The notes below the pieces were generated by a model. That model was given only the letters and a program-made list of their open reading frames with translations. It did no database searches and had not been told where the DNA came from. From a virus, in the IMG/VR virus record IMGVR_UViG_3300013126_000036, positions 1 to 59,399 of that record: a DNA stretch of 59,399 bases. The stretch is one strand, 5' to 3'. This document shows positions 37,785 through 48,189 of this stretch, piece by piece (within the stretch, counting starts at the first letter, position 1; each line of letters starts with the position of its first letter). A program made the position numbers and the translations under genes.

Positions 37785-40700
37785 TTAAGATGCTGTTCTA
37801 TCTAAAAATTCAGCTGGAATAACAATTGTCGAACCCAACTTTTGTCTGAGCTGTTGCAAGGTCATTAGTGAGTAGGTAAGCAACGTCTTTACCCCATCAC
37901 CTTCTGACTGCCCTATTGATAAACTATATTGACTCAAGCTGTTTTTCGTAACAGTTCCGATATTGTAATCTTTACCATCAAGTGAGCCATCCTTTATCCA
38001 ATATCTCCATGTTGCAATTGGAAAAGGGGTATAGCCTGGTCCGGGTAACTGGACTCTGCCTATATTTAATGGTTGGACCCATAATGATCTAAAATTAGTA
38101 GAAGAAGTCATTTGAGGAACTGTTGTGGCAACAACTTCAGTTAGGGTTGGTATTCTATTTATTCTTTGCTCAATTCTATCTGGAGATTGATAAATATCAG
38201 GAGCAGCAGGGGGATTTAACTGATAGTAATTTGATTCATACAACGAAGATAGATAATCGCCAACAGCCTGTGCGTCTTCTATCGACAAGAATCTTTCATC
38301 ACCACCTCCAGAAGAATCCCAACCCTGTTTCCATATTCTAGTTTGACCATGAATTTCTATATCACCAGTATAAGGAAAAACATTAGATGTTTCAGATGTA
38401 GACTTAGCTCTTAATAAATCATAGTCATCAATTGCAGATTTAATAGAAGATGTTTTCAATGTTCTAATTGCTGGTTCTGGCGTTGTAACAGTTGTTCTAG
38501 TTCTCTTAATTGTTCCCATTAAATCATAAACTAATTCACCATTTAATTTAGTTTGGAAAACTGTTGGTTGATCTATTCCCTCATAAGAAACAAAAGAAGA
38601 CTTTAATCTAAATGAATAAGAATGGAAACCAGAAGATGGATTGAACCCACTTAATAACTGTCTACTTGACGAGCTATTAATTGGCCTCTCCAATAACGTG
38701 TAGGGTCCCATACCAGAAATAGGAGAAAGAGATCTTGAATATTTTATCGTATAAGCGTACAGCGCTGCGTTTGCTGGGTGTGCGGTATTGCCAGTCGGTT
38801 GATTAATCTGATGTAGATAATAAGAAGACGGTATATTTACTGTTAAAGAATTATTATTATCTATTTTTGTTGCATCTTTAATCGAAACGTCGGGATTTGT
38901 TACTTCAATAAAGAAATCTATATCATTAACCGACACCTCAGATAGTATCGAAACCTGCGTTGCTGGAAGCTTTAATGACATTTTTTCTTTAAAATAATTT
39001 AATACACTAATGTTATTAGAAGCAGAGTTTTTTGAAAGAACACGCGCATAAACAGACGTTGAAGATGATATTGGTGTTACTTCAAAATCGTCTTTTTCAG
39101 AATCATCTAGTGCATCACTGTACATTACCCAAGAAGAATTCCAGTCTGTAACAAAGTTAGTTAAAGAAGATATTGTAGAAGTAGACTGTTGAGCTCTAGC
39201 TTTAGAGTACATTGCATAAGAAACCGCATTATACAATAACTTAAACGGTCCCTCTATTATTGCTGGTAATACATTTTCTGTCTCAATATTTCCAGCATGC
39301 GTGTTTTCATTGTTGTCGTTAACTGGGATTTCAGATCCAGATAAAGAATAGACTTTATTACAGTATTCCATTATTGGGAAAGTAGTAGCTATAACGTTGC
39401 CTCTTGACAAATTATCAACAGCCGGAGAGTATGATATTGCAGCGCCAATAGATTTCTGAGATCCTGAGGTGGGACCAACTTTAACAAAACTATTATCAGA
39501 TACAATATTTGAAAAATATTTATAAGTTTTAGGGTTTAAATCTCTTGTGTATCTAGATCCAAATACTCCATAATAATTTTTTTCAAAAATGTTATCGTTT
39601 ATATCCCAACCACCATTTTTATTTGAATCAATAAGATAGCTATCAGAATTCATAGAAGCCGTAGTGGCTGACGATGATTGTGCCATCTGTAGTTGTGAGC
39701 CACAAAAAAGCCTTTGGGCATCCGGGCAATTGCTTAAATCTAAAAATATGGTACCAAATTTATTGGTAATATAATCATTAATTTTTTGTGCTTGAAGCGG
39801 AGTAATGGAAAGATCGGGTGACCAAAAAACAATGTCATATCTAGACAGGTCTTGTATGGTTACTGTGTCTATATTTATTAGCCAATGTGATTTAGTGTTC
39901 TTGCTTTGCGTGTTAATTAATGGATTTTCAAAATTAAAATTAGATAAATTAAATGGCGAATTTTGTAGCCTATATATGACATATGGACTAATATTAGACG
40001 CCGAGACACTACCAGAATATAGTATGCAGGCGTTAACAGTTCTGTTAGCTCCGAAATTTACCTCTGTTAAATTGAGAGCTCTTTTTACTCTGCCCACAAT
40101 TCTCCAATTAAACACCTCGTAAGTTCTATAATCTTTTATTGCTTTGCTGGGCACTATGGCTTGATACCCATTCTTGATTATATTTGATTGACCAGATGTA
40201 TTGACAAATCTATTGTCTAGTTTCTTTATAGAAAAAGTATTAGAACCCAAATAATTGGGATCTATAACAAAAGATTCTTCAGGGACTTCCTTAAACATTG
40301 GTACAGCATTAATATTTTCCGTATATCTCAGCTGATGATTGTGCCTCTTACCTTTTTCGTCTACCTCAAACTTATTATAAATTATTTTCAAACCAACAGG
40401 TGTGGTGGAATCTAAAAATACAAGAATTCTGTACGGCAGTTCTGTATCATTTAGGTTGTAGTCTGTTTTAAATGGCTCTAAAAGAATTTTATACTTTGGC
40501 TTATTTGTATCTTTATCGACATAATCCTTGCCATACTGATCGATTATTTTAATTCCTACATCAGAAATCCGTGTGCTCTCAAGATAATCATTTAAAGTAA
40601 TAACCGAAAAGACAGCTGGGGCCACAGTAAAATATTTACTTACATAATAATGGTGAGCAAAATTATCACTATCTATCTCTGAAGAGATAAATTTTTGAGA

Positions 40701-41003
40701 TGATGTAATTCTATTAGTGAAAATATTACTTACGCTAATATCATTATTGGCAATAATCGAAGAGCCATCCGGCCTTGTCAATACACCAAATTCATCTGCG
40801 TACATTAATTCCGATTGACCAGAAAGTGGAATCCTATTTTCCAATATTGTTCCAGATAGATCAAATATTGTGATATTTTTTTCTGGAGAGATTGGATCAA
40901 CGTTAAACCACGCTAAAACGGCAGAATCTTTAGGTGCATTTTGGCCAATCTTAACTGATTTTTCATTATTGGAATTTGTTAAATTAACAAACTTTTCCAT
41001 CAT
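37785..41003 (-). CDS. Large tail protein with glutamine-amidotransferase-like (Gal1-type) region
   Basis: Protein of 1,072 residues, mainly beta-rich. Around residues 365-440 (counting from ATG 41003) the chain RYDIVFWSPDLSITPLQAQ, KINDYITNKFGTIFLDLSNC and a later long block ending GNVIATTFPIMEY resembles the core strands of class I amidotransferase-like (Gal1/ThuA-type) domains, which often lose activity and serve as binding modules. I see no complete Cys-His-Glu triad. Starts by ATGA overlap with the 1,531-residue gene. Likely baseplate or tail-appendage part; function unknown. Confidence 0.65.
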   Translation of the reverse strand: MMEKFVNLTNSNNEKSVKIGQNAPKDSAVLAWFNVDPISPEKNITIFDLSGTILENRIPLSGQSELMYADEFGVLTRPDGSSIIANNDISVSNIFTNRITSSQKFISSEIDSDNFAHHYYVSKYFTVAPAVFSVITLNDYLESTRISDVGIKIIDQYGKDYVDKDTNKPKYKILLEPFKTDYNLNDTELPYRILVFLDSTTPVGLKIIYNKFEVDEKGKRHNHQLRYTENINAVPMFKEVPEESFVIDPNYLGSNTFSIKKLDNRFVNTSGQSNIIKNGYQAIVPSKAIKDYRTYEVFNWRIVGRVKRALNLTEVNFGANRTVNACILYSGSVSASNISPYVIYRLQNSPFNLSNFNFENPLINTQSKNTKSHWLINIDTVTIQDLSRYDIVFWSPDLSITPLQAQKINDYITNKFGTIFLDLSNCPDAQRLFCGSQLQMAQSSSATTASMNSDSYLIDSNKNGGWDINDNIFEKNYYGVFGSRYTRDLNPKTYKYFSNIVSDNSFVKVGPTSGSQKSIGAAISYSPAVDNLSRGNVIATTFPIMEYCNKVYSLSGSEIPVNDNNENTHAGNIETENVLPAIIEGPFKLLYNAVSYAMYSKARAQQSTSTISSLTNFVTDWNSSWVMYSDALDDSEKDDFEVTPISSSTSVYARVLSKNSASNNISVLNYFKEKMSLKLPATQVSILSEVSVNDIDFFIEVTNPDVSIKDATKIDNNNSLTVNIPSSYYLHQINQPTGNTAHPANAALYAYTIKYSRSLSPISGMGPYTLLERPINSSSSRQLLSGFNPSSGFHSYSFRLKSSFVSYEGIDQPTVFQTKLNGELVYDLMGTIKRTRTTVTTPEPAIRTLKTSSIKSAIDDYDLLRAKSTSETSNVFPYTGDIEIHGQTRIWKQGWDSSGGGDERFLSIEDAQAVGDYLSSLYESNYYQLNPPAAPDIYQSPDRIEQRINRIPTLTEVVATTVPQMTSSTNFRSLWVQPLNIGRVQLPGPGYTPFPIATWRYWIKDGSLDGKDYNIGTVTKNSLSQYSLSIGQSEGDGVKTLLTYSLMTLQQLRQKLGSTIVIPAEFLDRTAS

Positions 41004-44000
41004 TGTTCCTCATGATCTGGATGCACTAGCTCATAATCAGCTATATGGTTTGGTGTTGATCCAAAAATACCCATTTGATACTGATCGTACTTTCTCAAAG
41101 GTACCCATCTTGGGGGCGTCCAATTAGGTGTTGCACTGTTATATACAATAGTATTTGAATCATTGTGTTTATAAACAAAGTTTGGTGTTGCTATAATCTC
41201 TGATTTTTCCTGCTTATTCAATGTGTAAATATTGGGTAATGGGGGGCTAAGCTCTTGGTCATACTGGACCGTATCATAGGACTCATACCAATAAACAACA
41301 TCTCCAGATATAGTAACGTCTTGACCAGCATTAATTTCTTGATCTGCCAGCAAAAGACTCTTAGCGTAGTCCTCGTCCGCTATATTTACTCTTGCGAACC
41401 AATATCCAGGAGTAGCCGAATCTTGGGCTGTTGCCACACTTGCTATTTCTAACCTTCCATCAGAGGATGTATAAGCCGTATAATCTGGTGTCGCAGCAAA
41501 AAGATCCTTTAGGGTTCTGGCTTTATTCCAAGAAACGCGTAAGATTTTGCCCCATGGCTGATTATTCCACAAAACCTGTCCAACTATAGACACCGACTGA
41601 TCAGAGCCAGCATTTATTATTAATGAAGATGGTGCAGCTTTTAGTCTCAATATTTCTGGATCTGAAATATTAACATCAAATGGCACAGATGTTACATATC
41701 CTTGAGTCTGACTATTTATATTGCCATATGGAGTTGCGGAGCCAATTCCAGAAACAAACACATTGCTTGACTCATATTTCTCTGCACCGGTATAGGAGTA
41801 GTGAATTATAGTTTTGGCTATGCCATTATCATTAGTGGTAACATAGGCCGGTGTAGCTGAAACTATATCGCCATAAACATGGAAAGTTTGACCTGGCTTA
41901 AAATTATTATTTTCATCATAAGAAACAATAGTCAAATACATTAAATCATCTTGTGAGTTAGAAATATTTGTTGGAGACAAAACTGCTTTTGCACTAGCAA
42001 AATCGTAATCTGTCTTTGAAATATAGACAAATCCTTCGTCTACTGGATTAGACGAAGGCAGCAATGAAAGATCTATCGAATGACTATTGTCATTCAATGA
42101 AGACTCATATGTAATAGAGTAGATTTGATCTGTATTGGGAGTAGAGCTAAAGTAAATTGATGAACTATAAATTTCGGTATTAGGGTTATATACGTTTTTG
42201 TCAACATACCAGGCGTTTCTGACGTCGTAATTAACATTATACTTTCTACCATATACAGAGGGTGTTGCAGCGCTAAAGCAATTTAATTCATTTGTAGAAG
42301 TAGATAAATTGTCAAATAACACAACGCCAGTGTAGGAATCTGTAACAGATATATTCTCAGCATTTTGATAAGCTAGGTAAATAGTGTTGCTAACGTTACC
42401 GTAAATTTCTTCAGTATTATTAAATAAAATATCTCCAGGAGTTGCAGCGTCTTCGAAAAGAATATTTCTATATTCCTCTTCGCCTACTTTGACTATTATT
42501 GGAGAACCAGATCTTGGATATTGACTAATCGGCAGGGAGAAAAATCTCCCTGTGGCGGAATCAGTAACTGGATTGGAATATATATAGTATTCATCTTGAT
42601 TTAAATATAGCCAGCCAGTATGAATTGCTGGATTATTTTGCACTACTTCCTGAATGTCTCTAGCTATTCTTACGTCAATATCTATGTCTTCATTGTTGCT
42701 AAATGCGTTATTAATATTTGTAATTGAAGAATTTTTATCATTTACATATGGATCTATATATTGAGTATCAGATATTAATTGTATATCTTTTATAATATAA
42801 TTTATTTCAGAATTTAATCCAAAAGAGTCTTTTGATAAATAAATTCTCTTTAGGAAATCATCTGAATTAAAGAATAGATTATCTGCCGCCTCTGAACTTT
42901 CGTAGACATTATCCAAAGAATCTATGTATCCACTAAATATTTGAGGTGTTGTTTCAGAGGTAAACGGTGAATACTTCGTAAAATAAATGGGATAAAAATT
43001 ATTACTAGCTGATTCAAATGTTAAATATGATGGTGTCGAAGAATAATTTATTGTAGCTGAATCAAAGTAATCTGGGCTGGCAATTTCAACGTTTGAAGAA
43101 TTATAGGTTTTATATATTATATTTGGAGATGATGGGACAAGATATCTTTCATTATCATCTGGATTTATAGCTGCACCGCCATGCAAAGTATTTATAATGC
43201 TAGTTTCATTAAAGTAAGTTAGACCAATAGGTTTAATATTGTCTATATATAGATATTGAGGTGTTGCTTGAGGCGGAAGAATCAATCTATCTACAAGATC
43301 ATCTATGTGCATAGAATAATTTTGTGTCCCCGATGCAGTTAAATTGTTGCTTTCATTTAAAAAGAATGATGACGTAATCGTTTGAGTATTAAAACTTGCT
43401 AGCTTTGTTTCATATACAGTTGATCCTATTCTTATATTGGCATCTGTGTACGTATAATTACTTGGAGAAGCCAACTCAACTTGCTGCATATAAGAAGGAT
43501 TAGTATAATAGGTCGTGCTGGGAGTAGATTTAGAGAATCCTCCTCTGTAGTTTGCGGTAGCTAAAGACTTATCATATGTTTGTGTAACATAATTCCATCC
43601 ACCGTTTGAGAAAACTATTTTTACAGAATCTACATCGTCAAAATTAATTGTATTTACACTAGGCGAACTTGAGGCATTATAATATAGGTTGTTATAGATT
43701 TTATCTTTGAACTGAAGAGTAGATACTGTATATCCATCATCATTAAAAATTTTAATTAAATTAAACTCTGGACTTGATGGGTGATTTTCTGGGAATCTAT
43801 TGCCGACATAAAAATCTTCTCTAGTTAAATAGTTAAGATTAACATAAAAAGTGGAGGGTGTTGCATAAAAATTATGTGTCGCCATAGATATTTCATATGT
43901 TAAGCCAACACCAACGTCTTGTGTAACTCCAGACTTTCTGCGACCAGCTGCGTAATCTGGAACTCTCTTTAGATAAGAAAGATACCAAGAATAATCAACT

Positions 44001-45595
44001 TTGACTGGAGCATAAACCTCTTCAATACCATCCTCATAGATACCAGATATGCTTACATATCCAGAAAAAGACGTTGTAGCCTTTTCTTCAGCCTCTAGTA
44101 TTAGCTTAGCGTCGGCGTAGTCGCCAACACCAGATTGATAATACTGTGGCGAAGAACTAGTATCGACATCATATATAGCAGGAATATAGGATATACCTTC
44201 TCCATCCATTCCGCCATAATCCCAATATCCTTCCTCCCATCTAACATAACCTATATTTGAAGGATATTTTTCGTTAATACTTTCGATAAGATCAACGAAT
44301 GGCTTAAGGGGTTTGCCTGAAGGAGTAAACCATGGAGTAGTTTTTTCCATATCAGAAATTTCGATAACATCTGGAGTTGCGCCAAGATAATCTGAATCTG
44401 GTTCAAGACCATAGACTTTCCATATATCCAGCTCTCTTCTTACGGTTCTTTTAAATCCATCCGTATGAGCTGCGGGATAATTTAATGATACATCAAGAAT
44501 TCTTTTCTTGTATCTGGAATTAGACTCCAACAGCAACCTAGGAAGGCCCACCCGTGCACCAAATTCATCAAAATTATTTGGTACGTGCAAAGGCTGTTGG
44601 TTGTATTCGGTATCATTTATTTTTAATGAAGAAAACTCCCGCATAGATATTATTTGCTTGTTTGCCTGACTGTAATAATATACGTAGTCAGTTGATTGAC
44701 ACCTATAGAATGAAGCCAAACTATCCATCTGGATAAGCGGAATATCATCTCCTATAACCTTTAAGATATTTACAGGCGCATCATAGGAAACATAAGCCCA
44801 AGCAAGCATATTTTCATCTGCGCTTGATATATAATGATTGATATCGTAAAGGTTTAATTCATTATCAAAATTATCGAGAGTCTCTTGAACTAATGCTGTT
44901 AAGAATTTTCCAGCTGTAGAACTCGGAACAAACAATGACGGTGTTGCGGGATTTTCTGAATCCGCAAACATATCTGTCCAAGTTGGAAATCTTTTTAATA
45001 TGTTTCTAGCATGCTCAGAAGCAACAGCTGAAACTGGATCGTGTATTCCAACCTCTAAATAAAATAGAAGACCTAAATCATTAGTATTTAATGTTTCAGT
45101 AAATATTTCTAGTTCTATTTTTATCCAAGGCTTACAGTCTCTTATAAAAATTATATTTGAATCAAAAGACAGTACAGACTTTAACCATGGACCGTCCTGA
45201 GAGTCCGATTCGTACATCTGCAAATTAAATGTTGGAACCTCAGTTCCAGGAAGATTAGTAAAGACATGCTTATACGCCAGTACGTCTATTTTTGATGTAG
45301 TGTCAACAAATCTTAATACAGAAGGAGTGGCCTGCTCATAAACAATTTCGCCAATATCAGTAACATATAATGCGTTATCCGATAAAGGAGTGGCAAGTTC
45401 TGCCGTATAAGATGGAGAGGTATATTCTAATCCAACATATGTGTTGTCGCCTATCGCATTTAAACCATACCTTGATCTTGCATAGGAATAATTGGTGAAA
45501 GAGCTATTTTTATATAGGTTTACAGCATTACTTGTCCATGTATTGCCAGACTTATTAAAGTCTCCGCTTTTTAAAAGTAACAAATACTGCTTCAT
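41000..45595 (-). CDS. Giant tail/baseplate wedge protein with recurrent A-T-P motifs
   Basis: Protein of 1,531 residues. The N-terminal third has two-domain structural features and TWTDMFADSENPATPSLF followed by helices (FLTALVQETLDNFDNELNLYD), typical of tail protein I/gp7-like wedge proteins just downstream of Baseplate_J. RYKKRILDVSLNYPAAHTDG is a conserved block in such phage proteins. The remainder is beta-rich. A tripeptide A-T-P occurs 14 times, with several S-T-P and T-T-P variants, spread across the chain and using different codons. C-terminal ~200 residues contain Ig-like strands (AGSDQSVSIVGQVLW). Confidence 0.75.
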   Translation of the reverse strand: MKQYLLLLKSGDFNKSGNTWTSNAVNLYKNSSFTNYSYARSRYGLNAIGDNTYVGLEYTSPSYTAELATPLSDNALYVTDIGEIVYEQATPSVLRFVDTTSKIDVLAYKHVFTNLPGTEVPTFNLQMYESDSQDGPWLKSVLSFDSNIIFIRDCKPWIKIELEIFTETLNTNDLGLLFYLEVGIHDPVSAVASEHARNILKRFPTWTDMFADSENPATPSLFVPSSTAGKFLTALVQETLDNFDNELNLYDINHYISSADENMLAWAYVSYDAPVNILKVIGDDIPLIQMDSLASFYRCQSTDYVYYYSQANKQIISMREFSSLKINDTEYNQQPLHVPNNFDEFGARVGLPRLLLESNSRYKKRILDVSLNYPAAHTDGFKRTVRRELDIWKVYGLEPDSDYLGATPDVIEISDMEKTTPWFTPSGKPLKPFVDLIESINEKYPSNIGYVRWEEGYWDYGGMDGEGISYIPAIYDVDTSSSPQYYQSGVGDYADAKLILEAEEKATTSFSGYVSISGIYEDGIEEVYAPVKVDYSWYLSYLKRVPDYAAGRRKSGVTQDVGVGLTYEISMATHNFYATPSTFYVNLNYLTREDFYVGNRFPENHPSSPEFNLIKIFNDDGYTVSTLQFKDKIYNNLYYNASSSPSVNTINFDDVDSVKIVFSNGGWNYVTQTYDKSLATANYRGGFSKSTPSTTYYTNPSYMQQVELASPSNYTYTDANIRIGSTVYETKLASFNTQTITSSFFLNESNNLTASGTQNYSMHIDDLVDRLILPPQATPQYLYIDNIKPIGLTYFNETSIINTLHGGAAINPDDNERYLVPSSPNIIYKTYNSSNVEIASPDYFDSATINYSSTPSYLTFESASNNFYPIYFTKYSPFTSETTPQIFSGYIDSLDNVYESSEAADNLFFNSDDFLKRIYLSKDSFGLNSEINYIIKDIQLISDTQYIDPYVNDKNSSITNINNAFSNNEDIDIDVRIARDIQEVVQNNPAIHTGWLYLNQDEYYIYSNPVTDSATGRFFSLPISQYPRSGSPIIVKVGEEEYRNILFEDAATPGDILFNNTEEIYGNVSNTIYLAYQNAENISVTDSYTGVVLFDNLSTSTNELNCFSAATPSVYGRKYNVNYDVRNAWYVDKNVYNPNTEIYSSSIYFSSTPNTDQIYSITYESSLNDNSHSIDLSLLPSSNPVDEGFVYISKTDYDFASAKAVLSPTNISNSQDDLMYLTIVSYDENNNFKPGQTFHVYGDIVSATPAYVTTNDNGIAKTIIHYSYTGAEKYESSNVFVSGIGSATPYGNINSQTQGYVTSVPFDVNISDPEILRLKAAPSSLIINAGSDQSVSIVGQVLWNNQPWGKILRVSWNKARTLKDLFAATPDYTAYTSSDGRLEIASVATAQDSATPGYWFARVNIADEDYAKSLLLADQEINAGQDVTISGDVVYWYESYDTVQYDQELSPPLPNIYTLNKQEKSEIIATPNFVYKHNDSNTIVYNSATPNWTPPRWVPLRKYDQYQMGIFGSTPNHIADYELVHPDHEEQ

Positions 45596-45624
45596 TAATT
45601 ATCCTTAAAATATTAATTTACAAA

Positions 45625-46794
45625 TTAATAATTTGTTCCACCCATTATAACAGAACTAATGTTTATTGCGCCTGCTACTGGATATCTTTTAACTGTGTCT
45701 AACGAAAAATCTACGATTGGAAGATTTGAACCATCGGCTAACATTGCGCTTATATAGCATGTGCGAATATAGTCTGATGATAATTTAATTTGTCTTTCAA
45801 TTTCGGAAACAGATACCGTATCTCCTACGGTCAATGAATTTAGATATCTCTTTACAAAGAGTGAGGCCTGATTTCTAATTCCGCTAGCAAGATTTTCACT
45901 TAATCCCATTGGCAAAGTGATAGTAGCTTCTATGTTCATGCTGACTCGTTCGGCTATCCTAACATTAAACCTCACTCCAATTGGCTTGACGGCACTAACT
46001 GCTATCATTACTCTTTGAGGTAAATTTGACATATCAGTAGCTGTTTCTGGCACAACTATAACGTCGCATGACCCAACTCCATATGTGCCTTCTCTAATTC
46101 TAACGTCCCTAACTCCCCTAACTGCTAAAGCTGCAAATCTAATTGATTCAACTGTACCTGGGGCTTTTGCTTTTATAGAGGCTATGATTCTTCTTCTGAA
46201 ATTAGTATCTGATTCTGCGCTGGTGTTCGAATAAACTTCTTTTGGATTTGAACAAAATATGATTACTCCAGCCGGAGCAAAAGCGTTGTGTTTAGTTAGG
46301 GTGCTAACAGGTGCGACATAAGCGTTGTCTGTAAAATTTGGGTCAACCCTTCCGTAGGCCCTGGTAGATCCTTTGCCAATAATTACATCTCCAGCTAATT
46401 TATATGTGTATTGCTTTGTGATAAAATTAGATACATCATTATAAACTAGTGTTCCAGATGGAATAGTGACATCTGTGCTGTGCGGTTTATCAATAAAAAA
46501 TTGAATATTAAAAGACTCACGATCCTGACTTGAATAATCGCTAACATTCCTTCTAGTTATGCCATATAGGTCGCCTATAAGATCTAGGTTTCTTCCTGAT
46601 GCGGTCATAAGATCTCCCTGGGTAAGGTTGAATCTTAATGCCTCATATAGGTCTGACACTTCACTAGTAAACGCTTCAGCAAACGCTCTAGCTATTGAAC
46701 CCGGATAAACAGCTGATATCCCTGCATTTTTTTGTAAACCATTTAAAACGTTGACTAATATGTCAGCTTTATTTTTTATTCCGTAAATTGGCAT
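45625..46794 (-). CDS. Baseplate assembly protein J-like (Baseplate_J)
   Basis: Protein of 389 residues. An N-terminal helical section (ADILVNVLNGLQKNAGI, VYPGSIARAFAEAFTSEVSDLYEAL), GDLMTASGRNLDLIGDLYG, then DSTNFRRR-type helices (AESDTNFRRRIIASIKAKA) and IREGTYGVGSCDVIVVPET match Baseplate_J (P2 gpJ/T4 gp6 type). It builds the wedge that joins hub and outer baseplate. It lies directly after the gp25-like gene, the standard order in myoviruses. A GGAG site precedes ATG 46794. Confidence 0.92.
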   Translation of the reverse strand: MPIYGIKNKADILVNVLNGLQKNAGISAVYPGSIARAFAEAFTSEVSDLYEALRFNLTQGDLMTASGRNLDLIGDLYGITRRNVSDYSSQDRESFNIQFFIDKPHSTDVTIPSGTLVYNDVSNFITKQYTYKLAGDVIIGKGSTRAYGRVDPNFTDNAYVAPVSTLTKHNAFAPAGVIIFCSNPKEVYSNTSAESDTNFRRRIIASIKAKAPGTVESIRFAALAVRGVRDVRIREGTYGVGSCDVIVVPETATDMSNLPQRVMIAVSAVKPIGVRFNVRIAERVSMNIEATITLPMGLSENLASGIRNQASLFVKRYLNSLTVGDTVSVSEIERQIKLSSDYIRTCYISAMLADGSNLPIVDFSLDTVKRYPVAGAINISSVIMGGTNY

Positions 46795-46795
46795 C

Positions 46796-47176
46796 TCATG
46801 CTCCTAAAGTTTGACTAACGGAAAGAATAATAGGCTCATTGATATCTGATATGATGTGAATATCAAATCTGATTACATCCCTACTTGTTGGGACTGCCTT
46901 AATTTGGATACCTCTACCCTTAAAAAGACCCTCTTTTTGAATGCCGGCCATTATTAAAGCTTTGCCAAACTCAGCTGTTTCTTTGGTTTGTGGCATTCCG
47001 TACAGTCTCGAGAGATCTACTCCTAACTGTGGATAAATATAAAAATCTCCAGGCTCAGTCATAATTCTTAAATAAATCTGTTGAACATCCTCATGCATAG
47101 AAGATGGAGCTAGGGCAATATCCTTATTGGGATCAAGCATAAGGTCTCCGTTTAGTGTCAAATACAAATCACTCAT
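46796..47176 (-). CDS. Baseplate wedge protein, gp25/gpW-like
   Basis: Protein of 126 residues. NKDIALAPSSMHEDVQQIYLR and TEPGDFYIYPQLGVDLSRLYG match the gp25/W lysozyme-fold family found in contractile tails, with the G-(D/E)-x-x-x-x-P-x-x-G-x-x pattern. Initiates or stabilises sheath and wedge assembly. It overlaps the previous gene and is followed by Baseplate_J with one base gap. Confidence 0.9.
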   Translation of the reverse strand: MSDLYLTLNGDLMLDPNKDIALAPSSMHEDVQQIYLRIMTEPGDFYIYPQLGVDLSRLYGMPQTKETAEFGKALIMAGIQKEGLFKGRGIQIKAVPTSRDVIRFDIHIISDINEPIILSVSQTLGA

Positions 47177-47813
47177 TTGTTTCCTTTAGTGCAAGATTAT
47201 GAGCTTGCTCAAAACTATTTCCATCTTTCATTAACTGAATCATCAACAATATATGCTCTTTAGAGTGATCTGTCTGATATATCTCAAGTAGACCTATTTG
47301 CTCATCGGTTAGCCCAGCTAAATCATATTCCGATTCATATGATTGTTGAGTTTGCTCTTGTTTTTTGGCAAAACCAAACTCACCTACTATAGTAATAGGA
47401 GTTTGCGTTTCTTGATCTGCGTATTCTTGAGCATTATTTAAATAATAAGCGACACCATTAGTTGCTGAGTGAATATTTTTATGATTAATCTTTACTAAAG
47501 TTGGTTCTATATAGGACGAGGCGCAGTAGTTAAAGTTGTAGCTATTCCATCTTAGCCCGTCTTCTTTTGTAAATAATCTTACAGAATCTCCAAATAAAGA
47601 AATAGATTTAGACTTTGCACTTATAACGATACCAACACCAGGGGCAGCAAATATTTCTATGTCGCCACGATCATTTAATCTGATAAAACTAGATAAATCT
47701 GGATGAGTTAATCCAACTTCTCTTTCGGAAAACTCTTTTCTCTTTCTAATCTCAACACCTATCGGCACTGTAGGTTGCTGATAGTTGTCTCTTTGTATTG
47801 ATTCTTTACTCAT
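47169..47813 (-). CDS. Baseplate/spike-associated protein, 214 residues
   Basis: Starts at ATG 47813 (ATGA overlap with upstream stop). SSFIRLNDRGDIEIFAAPG and VGIVISAKSKSISLFGDSV look like a small beta domain seen in tail-spike-associated proteins; the C-terminus is helical (DEQIGLLEIYQTDHSKEH, MKDGNSFEQAHNLAL). Placed between the OB-fold spike and gp25-like wedge. No enzymatic residues identified. Confidence 0.65.
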   Translation of the reverse strand: MSKESIQRDNYQQPTVPIGVEIRKRKEFSEREVGLTHPDLSSFIRLNDRGDIEIFAAPGVGIVISAKSKSISLFGDSVRLFTKEDGLRWNSYNFNYCASSYIEPTLVKINHKNIHSATNGVAYYLNNAQEYADQETQTPITIVGEFGFAKKQEQTQQSYESEYDLAGLTDEQIGLLEIYQTDHSKEHILLMIQLMKDGNSFEQAHNLALKETNE

Positions 47814-48181
47814 GAGCAAACCATAAAATTAGGAATTCCAGTATTAACTGTATTGTAATATCTATAATTTGCCGTATTTCCTGCATCATTATAAAAGTTT
47901 ATAATATATGGTTTTGTTTCATTATTATCACGAAAACCAACTAAACATCTGCTGCCTGGAGTGGGAGCCACTGCCTGAACACCATTAGTTACTGGGCAAA
48001 CAACATTTTTTATAACATTACCTATATTTTGAGAATACTGATCTTCCAATACAACTACAGCCGTATTTTGATGCTTGTCATAAGATGCTATAACGCCAGG
48101 TCTATTCCTGGCTTTTTGCATTTCAGTGACATCTATTTGATCTTGTATTTTTTTATCGAATTTAGGGTAATTAACTGGCAT
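47810..48181 (-). CDS. OB-fold baseplate hub/spike protein (gpV/gp5 N-terminal-like)
   Basis: Protein of 123 residues. RPGVIASYDKHQNTAVVVLED, NVVCPVTNGVQAVAPTPGSR and CLVGFRDNNETKPYIINFYN give the five-strand OB barrel with the 'P..G..V.V.F...' pattern of gpV/gp5 N-terminal domains that cap the tube and link hub to spike. Matches its place between lysin and wedge genes. A Cys pair may be structural. Confidence 0.8.
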   Translation of the reverse strand: MPVNYPKFDKKIQDQIDVTEMQKARNRPGVIASYDKHQNTAVVVLEDQYSQNIGNVIKNVVCPVTNGVQAVAPTPGSRCLVGFRDNNETKPYIINFYNDAGNTANYRYYNTVNTGIPNFMVCS

Positions 48182-48189
48182 TTTTGCTC

